A DNA stretch of 64,000 nt from Gallionellaceae bacterium (GCA_028714735.1 JAQTLU010000014.1:17991-81990), one strand, 5' to 3'. Positions 17,960-26,831 are shown, counted from the first letter of the stretch. The notes: generated from the letters alone by a model not told the origin. Made by a program: numbers and translations.

Positions 17960-18679
17960 TCATGTCCGGACCGAGCCGTCCATCAGTTCGACCCGGCGGT
18001 CGCAGCGCCCGGCCAGGCGGGCATCGTGGGTGACCACCAGGAAGGCGGTGCCGTCGTCGCGGTTGATCTCACGCATGAGGGCGAAGATCTCGTCGGCGCT
18101 GTGGCTGTCCAGGTTGCCGGTCGGTTCGTCGGCCAGGACCATGGGCGGATTCACCGCCAGGGCCCGGGCGATGGCAACCCGCTGCTGCATGCCGCCGGAC
18201 AGGGCCGAGGGCTTCTTGGCCATGGCATCGCCGAGACCGACCCGGCCGAGCAGCCACTTGGCCCGGTCGCGCATGGCCTGGTCGTAGCGGCCACGCTCGA
18301 TCAGGGTCGGCATCATGACGTTTTCCAGGGCGGTGAACTCCGGCAGCAGGTGATGGAACTGGAATACGAAACCCAGGGTGCGGCCGCGCAGTTCGGTCAT
18401 CCCGGCCTCGTCCAGGCGGGCGATCTCCTTCCCGGCGATCAGGATGCGCCCTGCGGTCGGCCGCTCGAGCAGGCCGACCAGGTGCAACAGGGTGCTCTTG
18501 CCGGAACCGGACGGCCCGATCAGGGCGACGAATTCGCCCGCCGCCAACGTCATGTCGATGCCGTGCAGCACCTCGGCCTCGATCGGCGTGCCGACGTTGT
18601 AGGACTTGCGTACCCCTTCCAGGCGCAGTATCTGGCCCCGGCCGGCCGCAGACCCGGTCTCAAGCAGTTGTTCAGCCAT
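17960..18679 (-). CDS. ABC transporter ATP-binding subunit (LolD/MacB-type)
   Basis: 239 residues with Walker [12 protein letters not shown], signature [15 protein letters not shown], Walker [13 protein letters not shown] and switch His in VVTHD. It has the typical '[19 protein letters not shown]' region of the LolD/MacB class. It overlaps the upstream permease gene by 8 bp and is the last of five coupled genes. Because the partners include a periplasmic adaptor, a MacAB-like exporter is likelier than the lipoprotein-releasing LolCDE system. Confidence 0.85.
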   Translation of the reverse strand: MAEQLLETGSAAGRGQILRLEGVRKSYNVGTPIEAEVLHGIDMTLAAGEFVALIGPSGSGKSTLLHLVGLLERPTAGRILIAGKEIARLDEAGMTELRGRTLGFVFQFHHLLPEFTALENVMMPTLIERGRYDQAMRDRAKWLLGRVGLGDAMAKKPSALSGGMQQRVAIARALAVNPPMVLADEPTGNLDSHSADEIFALMREINRDDGTAFLVVTHDARLAGRCDRRVELMDGSVRT

Positions 18680-19889
18680 ACCGTATGGCCTCGACCGGGT
18701 CCAGCCGGGCCGCGCGCCGGGCCGGCGCCACTGCGGCCAAAAGGCCGGTCAGCAAGGCGACCGCCGCCGCGGAAAGATAATAACTGGCATCGATCCGGCC
18801 CGAGATCAGGGCGCTGCCATCGTCCTGGCGCAGCGCGAAGGAGGCGCCGTAGATCATCAGCGCGGCCAGGCCCGACCCCATCAGCGCGCCGGCGCCGCCG
18901 ACGATGCCGCCCTGGATCAGGAACACCTTCATGATCCGCCTGGGCGAGGCGCCGATGGCGCGCAGGATGCCGATCTCGCGCTGCTTCTGCACCACCGACA
19001 CCACCAGCACGCTGGCGATGCCGAGGGCGACGATCAGGATCAGGAACAGGCGCACGGTGCGGGTGGTCATGGTCTGGTTCTTGAACGCGGTCAGCAACTG
19101 GGTATTGATCGCCATCCAGCTGTCGGCGGTGAGGCCGGTGCGGGCGGCGATCTGCTGGGCCACGGCCTCGGCGCTGAAGATGTCGTCGACCGTGAGGTCG
19201 ATGTGGGTGACCCCGCCGGGCAGGTCGAGCAGGCTCTGGGCACTGCGCAGCGGCATGATCACCCAGCGCCGGTTGAGGTCGCGCACGCCGAGATCGAAGA
19301 TGCCGGTGACCCGGAACACGTCGTCGCGGTTCTCGCTGCTGAGGACGCGGATGCGGTCGCCCACCGCGGCACCCAGGTCGTGCGCCAGCTCGATGCCGAT
19401 CATCGCCTCGCCGGGACCGATGCGGTAGGCACCGGCCTTGATCTTGTCCTCGATCTTGACGATGCGGCGGTAGCGCTGCGGGTCGACGCCGATCAGGGCG
19501 ATCGACTTGCTGGCGTTGCCGCGGTAGGCGAAGCCCGAGCCGGTGGCGATCGCCGAGACGTCGACCACATGGGGGATGGCCGGCAATTCGCGGAACACCC
19601 GTTCCCATTGGTCGATCGAGCGCAAGCGCTGCACCCGAGGCTCGATATGGGCCGCCACGGCCTGCCCGGCGCGGTCCAGCACCGGCATGGCGGCCTCGTC
19701 GGGCGCGCGCACCGTGATGTGGGACTGGGTCGACAGGGTGCGTTCGGCCAGGCTGGCCTGAAGGCCGTTCATCAGTGCGGAAATGAAGATGATGACCGCC
19801 ACCCCCACCGTGGTGCCGGCGACGATCAAAGCCGTCTGCATGTGCCCCTCGCGCAGGAAGCGCAGGGCCAGCACCCACTCAAACGGCAC
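18672..19889 (-). CDS. FtsX/MacB-type ABC transporter permease
   Basis: 405 residues. One N-terminal membrane helix (about 20-42) is followed by a periplasmic MacB-like core domain (about 45-250). Three C-terminal helices follow (about 285-310, 330-355, 370-395), with the family sequence [28 protein letters not shown] between them. ATPase and permease are separate chains, unlike fused MacB. It works with the adaptor upstream and the ATPase downstream as a mechanotransmission exporter. The cargo is not apparent. Confidence 0.85.
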   Translation of the reverse strand: MPFEWVLALRFLREGHMQTALIVAGTTVGVAVIIFISALMNGLQASLAERTLSTQSHITVRAPDEAAMPVLDRAGQAVAAHIEPRVQRLRSIDQWERVFRELPAIPHVVDVSAIATGSGFAYRGNASKSIALIGVDPQRYRRIVKIEDKIKAGAYRIGPGEAMIGIELAHDLGAAVGDRIRVLSSENRDDVFRVTGIFDLGVRDLNRRWVIMPLRSAQSLLDLPGGVTHIDLTVDDIFSAEAVAQQIAARTGLTADSWMAINTQLLTAFKNQTMTTRTVRLFLILIVALGIASVLVVSVVQKQREIGILRAIGASPRRIMKVFLIQGGIVGGAGALMGSGLAALMIYGASFALRQDDGSALISGRIDASYYLSAAAVALLTGLLAAVAPARRAARLDPVEAIRYG

Positions 19890-21084
19890 TGGCGCGCACC
19901 TTCTGGCCGACCGTGATGCCGGCGCTGACGGGGATCACCGCCTCGCCCTCGGAGAGGCCATCGGTCACCTCGACCGCACCGGTGCCGACCAGGCCGAGCC
20001 TGACCTCGCGCCGGGCGGCGCGACCGTTCTCGATTACCATCACCCAGGGCCGGCCGGCCAGGTCGCGCACCGCTTCGCTGGGCAGGGTCAGTGCCGAGCC
20101 CCGGTGGCCGACCTGGATCTCGACCGACACGGTCATGTCCGGCTTGACGAAGGCGGGCGGCGCCGCCACCCGCAGCTTGACCTCGACCGAGCCCTTCTGG
20201 GCATCCACGGCCGGGGCGATGTGGAAGATCTCGGCCGCGAACGGCCGGGTCGGATAGGCGTCTGCCAGCACCGAGGCCGTTTGGCCGATCGCCAAACGGC
20301 CGAGGTTCTTCTCGTCGGCCTGGAGGACGATCTGGACCTCGCCGTCGGCCGCCAGTTCGAACAGCGGTTTGCCTTGGGTGACGATGTCGCCCGACTCGAC
20401 CAGCTTGCGCACCACCACGCCAGGCGCCGGCGCCCGGATCACCGTGTTGGCCTGCTTCGCCGCGGCCAGGCCCAGGGCCGCACGGGCCTGGCCGCGGCGG
20501 GCCAGCACCAGCCGGCTCTCGACGCCGTCGGGACGATTGCCGCGAGCCTGGACCAGGGCGGCTTCGCGCACCGCCCGGGCCGCATCCAGCGCGCGCCGGG
20601 CCTCGTCGAGACGGGACTGGTTGTAGAAACCGGCTTCGACCAGCTTGCTTACCCGGCCATACTCGCTGCCCGCCTGGGCCAGATTGGCCTCGGCCTGATT
20701 TAGGGCCTGATCGGCCACCGGCCGGCTGACCTCGTGCAATTCGGCCAGCCTGGCCTCGGCCTCTTCCAGGGCCCGCCGGGCCTGCTCGGTCGCGGCCCGC
20801 TGCTCGCCGTCGTCGATCCGGGCCAGGACCTGGCCGACGCGCACCCGGTCGCCCTCCTCCACCGCCACCTCGACCAGGTTGCCGACCATCTCGGCACCCA
20901 GCTCGATGCGTTCCGGGGTAATGATGCGACCGCTGGAGATCACCGTCTCGATGAGCGGCTGGCGCTTGGCCGGCACGCTGGCGACCGTCTTACCCGCGCT
21001 CAGCCAGTAGATGGCGAACCCTGCGCCGGCCAACACCGGCAGAAGCCACAGCCAGGTGCGCCGGCGCATGACCCTGGCGATCAC
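19879..21084 (-). CDS. Periplasmic adaptor (HlyD/MacA-type membrane fusion protein)
   Basis: 401 residues: an N-terminal membrane anchor (residues about 9-28), a lipoyl half-motif (GNLVEVAVEEGDRVRVGQVLARI), a long alpha-helical hairpin (about 90-190), the second lipoyl half (VIRAPAPGVVVRKLVESGDIV) and a beta-barrel plus membrane-proximal domain. It overlaps the permease by 11 bp and the Rieske gene by 4 bp. An outer-membrane channel partner is not encoded nearby. Confidence 0.87.
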   Translation of the reverse strand: MIARVMRRRTWLWLLPVLAGAGFAIYWLSAGKTVASVPAKRQPLIETVISSGRIITPERIELGAEMVGNLVEVAVEEGDRVRVGQVLARIDDGEQRAATEQARRALEEAEARLAELHEVSRPVADQALNQAEANLAQAGSEYGRVSKLVEAGFYNQSRLDEARRALDAARAVREAALVQARGNRPDGVESRLVLARRGQARAALGLAAAKQANTVIRAPAPGVVVRKLVESGDIVTQGKPLFELAADGEVQIVLQADEKNLGRLAIGQTASVLADAYPTRPFAAEIFHIAPAVDAQKGSVEVKLRVAAPPAFVKPDMTVSVEIQVGHRGSALTLPSEAVRDLAGRPWVMVIENGRAARREVRLGLVGTGAVEVTDGLSEGEAVIPVSAGITVGQKVRASAV

Positions 21085-21398
21085 TCGCCGTCCACCCGGA
21101 TCCAGACCTTGCCGTCCTTGATTTCAACGGGATAGGTGGCCAGGGCACAATCGGCCGGCTCGTTCAGGGGCGCGCCGCTGGCGAGGTCGAAGTAGCTGCC
21201 GTGCAGCGAGCACTTGATCGACTTGCCCTTGATGCAGCCGAACCAGAGCGAATAGTCCTCGTGGCTGCACATCTCGTCGATGCAGTAATGGCCGTCCTCC
21301 GCATGGCATAGCAGCAGTTTCCGGCCGCCCGCCTCGACCCGCTTCATCTGGCCCGGTTGCAGTTCGCCCGCCTCGGCGACCGCCTGCCAGGCCATCAC
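21081..21398 (-). CDS. Rieske [2Fe-2S] ferredoxin
   Basis: 105 residues with an intact Rieske pair: CSH at about 43-45 and CSLHG about 17 residues later. There is no signal peptide or membrane anchor, so this is a small soluble NirD/BphF-like electron carrier. It is coupled by 4-bp overlaps to the TrpD-like gene upstream and the adaptor gene downstream. What it donates electrons to is unknown; the TrpD-like protein is the nearest candidate partner. Confidence 0.9.
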   Translation of the reverse strand: MMAWQAVAEAGELQPGQMKRVEAGGRKLLLCHAEDGHYCIDEMCSHEDYSLWFGCIKGKSIKCSLHGSYFDLASGAPLNEPADCALATYPVEIKDGKVWIRVDGE

Positions 21399-22513
21399 TT
21401 CACCCGCGCCAGGGCCTTGCCTGAATCCAGCGCGGCACGCGCCATGTCGGCGCCTTCGAGCAGGGTGCGGGCGCGGCCGAGGTGATGCAGGACCATCGCG
21501 GCGGTCAGCACCAGGGTGTCGTAGGTGGCGCCCTGGTTGCCGGCCAGTGCGGCCATCCCGGCCTCGGCCGCCGCCTGTGCGGTGGCCTTGACGTCGACCA
21601 TGATGGCCACTTCATCGCCGGCCCGCTCCGACTTGGGCAGGTTATCCGGCAACGCTACCGCGCGCACGCTCTGCTGGATGCCGAGGGCCACCGGATCGAT
21701 ATCGAATTCGACCTCTTCGCCGTGGTCCTGGTAGGCGGTGAACTTGCCGGCCTGGCGCAGGCTGGGCATCACGCCGCCCTCGACGCCGCGGATGATCAAG
21801 GCGGAATCGAAGCCGGCATGGCGGGCCAGTTGGGCATAGATGGGCGGATAGGGTTTATGCACGTAGCCGGTGACAAAATGGGTGCGCTTCCTGCCGGCGA
21901 TGGGCTTGGCCTCGGTCTCCACCGTGGTCACCGCCTGGCGCTTGATCATGCGCTGACGCAAAGGCAGCAGGTCGTGCAGCCGGGAACAGAACCGGGCCTG
22001 GTCGACATAGGACCAGCCCAGGGCCGGGTCGGCCAGGCGGGCGGCCGCTTCGGCCGTGCTCAGGTCGACCTTGACGCCGGCGGCGCGCAGTACGTGGCGG
22101 GCGGTGACGCCGTACTTCGGGCCGACCGCTTCGAGTCCGTGATTGACCGCCGCGACACCCAGCTCGGCCAGCAGCGCAGGCAGGAAGGGCGCCGCCGGCA
22201 GGCAGCGGTTGTAGCCGTCGTAGGGGTCAGCGATGTCGACCACGTCGTCGACCTCGGCGGTGACCCGGTCGGTGGAACTCAGGATGGCATCGAGGATGCC
22301 CTTGAACTCGTCCATGGTCTCGCGCTTCATGCGCAGGGCGATGAAGAAGATCGCCGCCTGGACCGGATCGGCGACACCGTCCAGGATGGCCTGCATGCCG
22401 ATGGCCGCCTCGTCCTCGCTGATGCTCTTGGACAGTTCGGGGCCGGTGGCAATGCGCTGGATGATGGAATGCATGACCTTTTGCGGGTCTTGTGTGGCGA
22501 TGGCTTGATTCAT
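21395..22513 (-). CDS. TrpD-like (anthranilate phosphoribosyltransferase-fold) protein with altered PRPP motifs
   Basis: 372 residues from an ATG preceded by CAGGAG; a longer frame to 22567 would start inside the promoter. The N-terminal helical domain (VMHSIIQRIATGPELS...EAAIGMQAILDGV) and alpha/beta domain follow the TrpD fold. Where TrpD has the glycine-rich PRPP loop this protein reads VDIADPYDGYNR, and the KHGNR element is replaced by NHGLEAVGPKYG. It is therefore unlikely to be the tryptophan-pathway enzyme and belongs with TrpD2-like or uncharacterised glycosyl-transferase-family paralogues. It is first gene of a five-gene operon. Confidence 0.75.
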   Translation of the reverse strand: MNQAIATQDPQKVMHSIIQRIATGPELSKSISEDEAAIGMQAILDGVADPVQAAIFFIALRMKRETMDEFKGILDAILSSTDRVTAEVDDVVDIADPYDGYNRCLPAAPFLPALLAELGVAAVNHGLEAVGPKYGVTARHVLRAAGVKVDLSTAEAAARLADPALGWSYVDQARFCSRLHDLLPLRQRMIKRQAVTTVETEAKPIAGRKRTHFVTGYVHKPYPPIYAQLARHAGFDSALIIRGVEGGVMPSLRQAGKFTAYQDHGEEVEFDIDPVALGIQQSVRAVALPDNLPKSERAGDEVAIMVDVKATAQAAAEAGMAALAGNQGATYDTLVLTAAMVLHHLGRARTLLEGADMARAALDSGKALARVK

Positions 22514-22538
22514 TAGCAACTCCTGAAATAATCCCCCG

Positions 22539-22567
22539 AGAATATTTTTGTCGGGTATTGCAGTCAA
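22539..22567 (-). promoter_or_regulatory. Sigma70-type promoter of the TrpD-like/Rieske/exporter operon
   Basis: On the minus strand TTGACT (22567-22562) and TATTCT (22544-22539) are separated by exactly 17 bp, with the start codon 26 bp downstream of the -10 and a good CAGGAG ribosome site. The operon therefore does not depend only on read-through from the upstream sigma54-activator gene. Confidence 0.7.
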
Positions 22568-22581
22568 CCGATTATGGCGAA

Positions 22582-23904
22582 TCAGGACGATTCCAGCTTG
22601 CGATAAAGGGTCCGCTCACTGATCCCGAGTGCCTGCGCCAGGGCCTTCTTGTCGCCGCCGGTCTGATCCAGGGCCCAGCGTACATAGCGCCGTTCAGCCT
22701 GGTCGAGAGGCACCACCTCGCCGGCCTGGGTCTCCGAGGCCAATGGCGCCGGCACCAGATCATCCGGCAGATGCTCGGCACCGATGGTGTCGCCGTCGAC
22801 GAGCAGGACCGCGCGTTCCAGGATATTGCGCAGTTCGCGGATATTGCCAGGGAAGGGGTAGCCAGCGAGCCGATCACACGCGTCCGGCCCCAGCTTGAGG
22901 GGACGCTCGGGCGCCAGCCGGCGCAGCAGGTTCTCCACCAGCACGGGCATGTCCTCCCGGCGTTCGCGCAGGGCCGGGAGGTGAATGGGGAAGGCGGAGA
23001 TGCGGTAGTACAGATCGCGCCGGAAGGTACCCGCCTCGACCATGGCCTTGACCCCGCGGTGGGTGGCCGCAACCAGGCGGAAATCCGCCTTCAGGGTCTC
23101 CACCCCGCCGACCCGGCGGAAGGTACCGGTCTCCAGCAGGCGCAGCAGCTTGACCTGCAGGCTGAGTGGGATGTCACCCAGTTCGTCGAGGAACAGGGTG
23201 CCGCCCGCCGCCGCCTCGACCAGGCCGATCTTGCGCTGGCTGGCGCCGGTAAAGGCGCCCTTTTCATAGCCGAACAGTTCGCTCTCGAACAGCGTCTCGG
23301 TCATCCCCGAGCAGTCCACCGGCACGAACGGCTTGCCGTGCCGGGAGCTGAGGTCGTGCAGGGCCTGGGCGGCGAGTTCCTTGCCGGTGCCCGATTCGCC
23401 CAGCAGCAGCACCGGCGTCATCGCCGGGGCGGCCCGGTTGATCAGTTCCAGCATGGCGTTGAAGGCCGGCGAGCGGCCGACCATGCCGACGCCGCTCGTG
23501 CTGTCGATCAGCTTGTTGTTGAGCAGGGACATGGTCTCGACGAAATAGGCGATCTGGCCGGTTTCGTCGCACAACGGGACCAGCTCGACGTCGACATGCT
23601 CCTCGCCGCGCGGGGTGTGGTGCAGGTGCAGCACCCGGCCCGGCTGGCCCGACTTGAGCGCGCTCTGCAGCGGGCAGGTCTCACCGCACTGGTCGCAGGG
23701 TTTGTCGAAGTGATGCGACACCTCGTAACAGGTGCGCCCGACCATCCTGCCGCGGCCGCCAAATTCCCGCCCGTAGGCCTGGTTGGTGGCCAGAATACGG
23801 TATTGCACATCAACCAGGATGCGCGGCTCCGGCAAGGAATCGAGGAAGGAGATCAGATCACGAGGCAGATGCATGACGGCGTTGGCAATTTTGCTTGCCA
23901 TCAT
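22582..23904 (-). CDS. Sigma54-dependent transcriptional activator with Cys-rich PAS sensor
   Basis: 440 residues in three domains. An N-terminal PAS domain (about 15-125) contains [20 protein letters not shown], four Cys and two His suitable for binding a metal, Fe-S cluster or haem. The AAA+ domain (about 140-365) has Walker [14 protein letters not shown], an intact GAFTGA sigma54 loop and Walker [13 protein letters not shown] Fis-type helix-turn-helix lies at the C-terminus ([19 protein letters not shown]). It lies between the TrpD-like operon and, on its upstream side, a palindrome plus sigma54 promoter that it probably controls. The signal is likely redox or gas related (inference). Confidence 0.92.
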   Translation of the reverse strand: MMASKIANAVMHLPRDLISFLDSLPEPRILVDVQYRILATNQAYGREFGGRGRMVGRTCYEVSHHFDKPCDQCGETCPLQSALKSGQPGRVLHLHHTPRGEEHVDVELVPLCDETGQIAYFVETMSLLNNKLIDSTSGVGMVGRSPAFNAMLELINRAAPAMTPVLLLGESGTGKELAAQALHDLSSRHGKPFVPVDCSGMTETLFESELFGYEKGAFTGASQRKIGLVEAAAGGTLFLDELGDIPLSLQVKLLRLLETGTFRRVGGVETLKADFRLVAATHRGVKAMVEAGTFRRDLYYRISAFPIHLPALRERREDMPVLVENLLRRLAPERPLKLGPDACDRLAGYPFPGNIRELRNILERAVLLVDGDTIGAEHLPDDLVPAPLASETQAGEVVPLDQAERRYVRWALDQTGGDKKALAQALGISERTLYRKLESS

Positions 23905-24140
23905 TGTCAGGACGGCGCACTGGTATTGTCAAACCGATCCGGCACTTCCCGCCCGGAACCGACACTAGCCTGGTGGCTTGGCACATATTCAACCCCAGCG
24001 ACAGGTTCGTTCGGACCGGTTGAGCAGCCGCACTTCGATCGTATTGATCGTTGTTCGGATGGCCAGCGCAGGCAAATAAATCTGCCTTAGCCTGGGATTT
24101 TGCGTTCCCGCCCGAGACCGGCAAACACAATCCTGCCAGA

Positions 24141-24169
24141 TTGTCATATGTGACAGTCATATATGACAA
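24141..24169. promoter_or_regulatory. Palindromic upstream activator site for the sigma54 regulator (predicted)
   Basis: Two 14-bp arms, TTGTCATATGTGAC and GTCATATATGACAA, flank a single central base with only one mismatch. The site centre is about 112 bp upstream of the -24 element of the sigma54 promoter, a typical enhancer distance, and about 250 bp from the divergent activator gene. Binding by that activator is inferred. Confidence 0.65.
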
Positions 24170-24266
24170 TCTCATGAAGGCCACGCCTCTTTGTGCCGAC
24201 GAATAGATCAATATTTCTCTTTTATAAACATGCGCTTATAACTTTTGATATATCCGTTGCGGCGGC

Positions 24267-24282
24267 TGGCACACCCCTTGCT
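24267..24282 (+). promoter_or_regulatory. Sigma54 (-24/-12) promoter
   Basis: TGGCACACCCCTTGCT matches the consensus TGGCAYR-N4-TTGCW at every conserved position, with the -24 GG and -12 GC ten bases apart. The predicted start is at about 24293-24294, which is also the first base of a hairpin. Confidence 0.85.
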
Positions 24283-24293
24283 GTAGGTATCGT

Positions 24294-24424
24294 GCAGCCC
24301 TAAAACAGCTGCTATCGCCGATACGCGGGACACGGTCGACGGTAGCGGTGGGTTGTATGACTTTTCTCCTCAAGGAACTCGGGGAGGGGCTCCATCTCCT
24401 CCTTCCCCTCCCCGATCTTTTTCC
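24294..24424 (+). ncRNA. Candidate sigma54-dependent small RNA
   Basis: The unit runs from the sigma54 start to a strong terminator, about 130 nt. It begins with hairpin GCAGC/GCTGC (24294-24312). A single-stranded part contains TTTTCTCCTCAAGG, and the terminator loop contains TCTCCTCCTT; both are anti-Shine-Dalgarno-like. A 50-codon open frame (24357-24509) begins inside but runs through the terminator, so a noncoding role is preferred. No known RNA family was recognised. Confidence 0.55.
24380..24421 (+). terminator. Rho-independent terminator of the candidate sRNA
   Basis: The perfect 10-bp GC stem CGGGGAGGGG (24380-24389) / CCCCTCCCCG (24405-24414) is followed by ATCTTTTT. The 15-nt loop carries the CUCCUCC motif. 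Confidence 0.85.
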
Positions 24425-24536
24425 TGACTCCCGATTCTACAGAACAACACCTGCCCATGTCGAAACAGTCCGACGCGATACTGTTTGGCCAAAAATCCCA
24501 GTAACATGATCAACAACCAATTTTTCCGTCATTGCC

Positions 24537-24935
24537 ATGTTTCAGACGCATTACGAACGAATCGGTGGCGAAGCCAAGATCAGGTCTCTCGTAGACGCCT
24601 TCTATCGCCACATGGATGAATTGCCCGAGGCCTATGGCGTCCGCAAGATGCATGCCGAAGACCTGTCCGGATCTCGCCAGAAACTGTTCGATTTCCTGTC
24701 CGGCTGGATGGGGGGACCGCAACTGTTTGTCGAAAAACACGGCCAACCCATGCTGCGACGCCGGCATCTGCATTTCACCATCGGCGATACCGAGCGTGAC
24801 CAGTGGCTGATGTGCATGAAGATGGCGCTGACCGACGTCATCGAATCCGAACCCCTGCGCGACGAACTCTACACGGCCTTCGTCAAGGTCGCCGACCACA
24901 TGCGCAACCGGTCCGAGCCGCAACACCGACATTGA
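24537..24935 (+). CDS. Group 2 truncated hemoglobin
   Basis: 132 residues. Family features are YERIGGEAKIRSLVDAFYRHM at the start, the FLSGWMGGPQLF segment, proximal His in RRRHLHF and the group-2 Trp in RDQWLMCM. Such globins bind O2 or NO and act in NO detoxification or redox chemistry in the cytoplasm. It lies about 115 bp after the terminator of the sigma54-driven transcript, so read-through could express it under the same signal. No clear ribosome site precedes the ATG. Confidence 0.93.
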   Translation: MFQTHYERIGGEAKIRSLVDAFYRHMDELPEAYGVRKMHAEDLSGSRQKLFDFLSGWMGGPQLFVEKHGQPMLRRRHLHFTIGDTERDQWLMCMKMALTDVIESEPLRDELYTAFVKVADHMRNRSEPQHRH

Positions 24936-25056
24936 CCCGGGCATGCGAATCCAAAACACACCGAGACTGCCCCGACAGCTCGCGTCGTCGCGTAGCTGAA
25001 AATGCAGGATAGACCCGACGCCTGGAACCCCATCCACCACATCTGAAAGAGAGCTC

Positions 25057-25641
25057 ATGCAAACGCGTCACCTCTACCCCGCCGCCCTCGCCGCGATCCT
25101 GCTGGCCGCCTGCGCTACCACCCCGAGCCCGGAGCAACGGGCCACATATACCGAAGAGGCCCGTGCCACGGTCAATCAGTTGGTGCAAACCCTGGGCGGG
25201 GAACTGAAAACGGCCATGAAGGAAGCCGGCCCTGCCGAGGCCGTAATGGTATGCAAGGAACGCGCACCCAAGATCGCCGCCGCCATCTCGGAGGAAAAGG
25301 GCATCAAGGTCCGCCGCGTGACCTTCAGGAACCGCAACCCCAAGAGCGTGCCCGACGCCTGGGAGAGCCAGGTGCTGCACGACTTCGAGCAGCGTCTGGC
25401 CAAGGGCGCGACGGCAGCCGACCTGGAATACAGCGAGGTGGTCCAGGAAGGCGATACCAGGACTTTCCGTTACATGAAGGGTCTGGTAGTCCAGGGCATC
25501 TGCATGACCTGCCACGGCAACCCGGAAACCATTCCGGACGGCGTCAAGGCCAAACTGGCCACGGAGTACCCCAACGACCAGGCCACCGGCTACCTGCCCA
25601 ACATGCTGCGCGGTGCGGTATCGCTGAAGAAGCCCCTGTGA
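25057..25641 (+). CDS. DUF3365 (Tll0287-like) c-type haem lipoprotein
   Basis: 194 residues. The signal peptide ends in a lipobox (LLAACATT, Cys19), so the protein should be lipid-anchored in the periplasm. The DUF3365 domain follows (VMVCKERAPKIAAAI ... VRRVTFRNRNPKSVPDAWE). A haem-c motif CMTCHG lies near residue 150. Tll0287-like proteins are haem sensors or redox proteins of unknown pathway. A GAAAGAGAG-like purine run precedes the ATG. Confidence 0.88.
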   Translation: MQTRHLYPAALAAILLAACATTPSPEQRATYTEEARATVNQLVQTLGGELKTAMKEAGPAEAVMVCKERAPKIAAAISEEKGIKVRRVTFRNRNPKSVPDAWESQVLHDFEQRLAKGATAADLEYSEVVQEGDTRTFRYMKGLVVQGICMTCHGNPETIPDGVKAKLATEYPNDQATGYLPNMLRGAVSLKKPL

Positions 25642-25684
25642 TCTAACCGGCCCGTACAGCTACGGGCCATTATGGCCACCGAGC

Positions 25685-26647
25685 ATGAGCGAAACAGCCA
25701 CCTCCAGACTGCAACACTTTCCAGCCTCCTGGTTTGCAACTGTCATGGGCCTGGGTGGACTGACCATCGCCTGGCAGCGCGCGGAGGCCATCCTGCAATT
25801 GCCGTTCCACATGAGCAACGGGTTGCTGGCAGCCAGCACCCTGCTGTTCATCGCCCTGGCCGGATTCTACGGCGCCAAGTCGATGAAATATCGCGACCGC
25901 GTAGTGCAGGAATGGGGCCATCCGATCAAGATGAATTTCGTGCCGACCATCTCCATCGGCCTGATCCTGCTCTCGATTGCCTGGCTGCCGATCAACCCGG
26001 CCTATTCGAAACTGCTCTGGTTGGTCGGTACGGCGACCCACCTGCTGCTGACCCTGTATGTCATCACCCAGTGGGTCCATCACAGCAAATTCGAAATCGC
26101 CCATTTGAACCCGGCCTGGTTCATCCCGGTGGTCGGCAACATCCTGGTGCCCATCGCCGGCGTCTCTCACGCGCCGGTCGAAGTCTCCTGGTTCTTCTTC
26201 AGCATCGGCCTGACCTTCTGGCCGGTACTGCTTACCATCATTTTTTACCGGGTCATCTTCCATGGCAGCCTGCCGGAGCGCCTGCTGCCCACGCTGTTCA
26301 TCCTGATTGCCCCGCCGGCGGTCGGCTTGCTGTCCTACGTGAAGTTGACCGGTGGCGTCGACGCCTTCGCCCACATCCTCTACAACGCCGCCCTGTTCTT
26401 CACCCTGCTGCTGTTTTTCCAGGCCAAATGGTTCGCCCGCCTGAAGTTTTTCCTGTCCTGGTGGGCCTATTCCTTCCCGTTGGCCGCCGTCACCGTCGCC
26501 ACCCTGATCATGTTCCAGCAGACCGGCAGCACGCTCTATCTGCGCCTGTCCGGGGTCCTGCTCGGGTTAACGACCGTAGTCATCGCCGGTCTGGTCATCC
26601 AGACCGCAATCGCGGTCAAGGACAGGTCGATCTGCGTCGAGGAGTAA
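25685..26647 (+). CDS. SLAC1/TehA-family anion channel or transporter
   Basis: 320 residues, almost entirely ten hydrophobic helices. The N-terminal signature HFPASWFATVMGLGGL is typical of the TDT/SLAC1 family, which contains TehA and plant SLAC1 anion channels. The conserved Phe gate cannot be assigned by eye. It follows the haem lipoprotein by 44 bp and may be cotranscribed. Substrate (sulfite, nitrate, chloride or dicarboxylate) is not predictable from sequence. Confidence 0.87.
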   Translation: MSETATSRLQHFPASWFATVMGLGGLTIAWQRAEAILQLPFHMSNGLLAASTLLFIALAGFYGAKSMKYRDRVVQEWGHPIKMNFVPTISIGLILLSIAWLPINPAYSKLLWLVGTATHLLLTLYVITQWVHHSKFEIAHLNPAWFIPVVGNILVPIAGVSHAPVEVSWFFFSIGLTFWPVLLTIIFYRVIFHGSLPERLLPTLFILIAPPAVGLLSYVKLTGGVDAFAHILYNAALFFTLLLFFQAKWFARLKFFLSWWAYSFPLAAVTVATLIMFQQTGSTLYLRLSGVLLGLTTVVIAGLVIQTAIAVKDRSICVEE

Positions 26648-26667
26648 GCAGGACCTGGGCGTGAAAA

Positions 26668-26685
26668 CGGCCCGATAACGGGCCG
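26668..26685. terminator. Hairpin terminator after the SLAC1 gene
   Basis: CGGCCCG-ATAA-CGGGCCG follows the stop codon with only a short T-rich tail (CTTAT) and four A residues on the other side. It is a weak terminator directly before the island boundary. Confidence 0.55.
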
Positions 26686-26694
26686 CTTATGTTC

Positions 26695-26708
26695 TGGCGG
26701 AAGCGGTG
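26695..26708. repeat. attL copy of the tRNA-Ser attachment repeat
   Basis: TGGCGGAAGCGGTG is identical to 32915-32928, the last 14 bases (CCA end and acceptor/T-arm start) of tRNA-Ser(TGA) read on the minus strand. It marks the left end of the island. Confidence 0.85.
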
Positions 26709-26831
26709 GCTTCTAACCTACCGTCTCACTACATAGCATAACGTCTCACAATATCCTTATAAATCAAGGACATGTTATAATTATGCCTGTCGTGGTGGCT
26801 CGTTTCGTGTCACCGGGTTGCAACCAAAACG

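Noticed and set aside
16540..18033. 497-codon open frame antisense to rimO
   Set aside because: Same cause: a shadow frame over well-identified genes, with no recognisable domain.
17960..19889. LolCDE lipoprotein-releasing system
   Set aside because: The ATPase resembles LolD, but there is one permease plus a periplasmic adaptor in the operon, which fits a MacAB-like exporter better.
24357..24509. 50-codon open frame within the sigma54-driven transcript
   Set aside because: It runs through a strong terminator, has only a weak ribosome site and a composition dictated by the GC-rich stem. Kept as an alternative to the sRNA reading.
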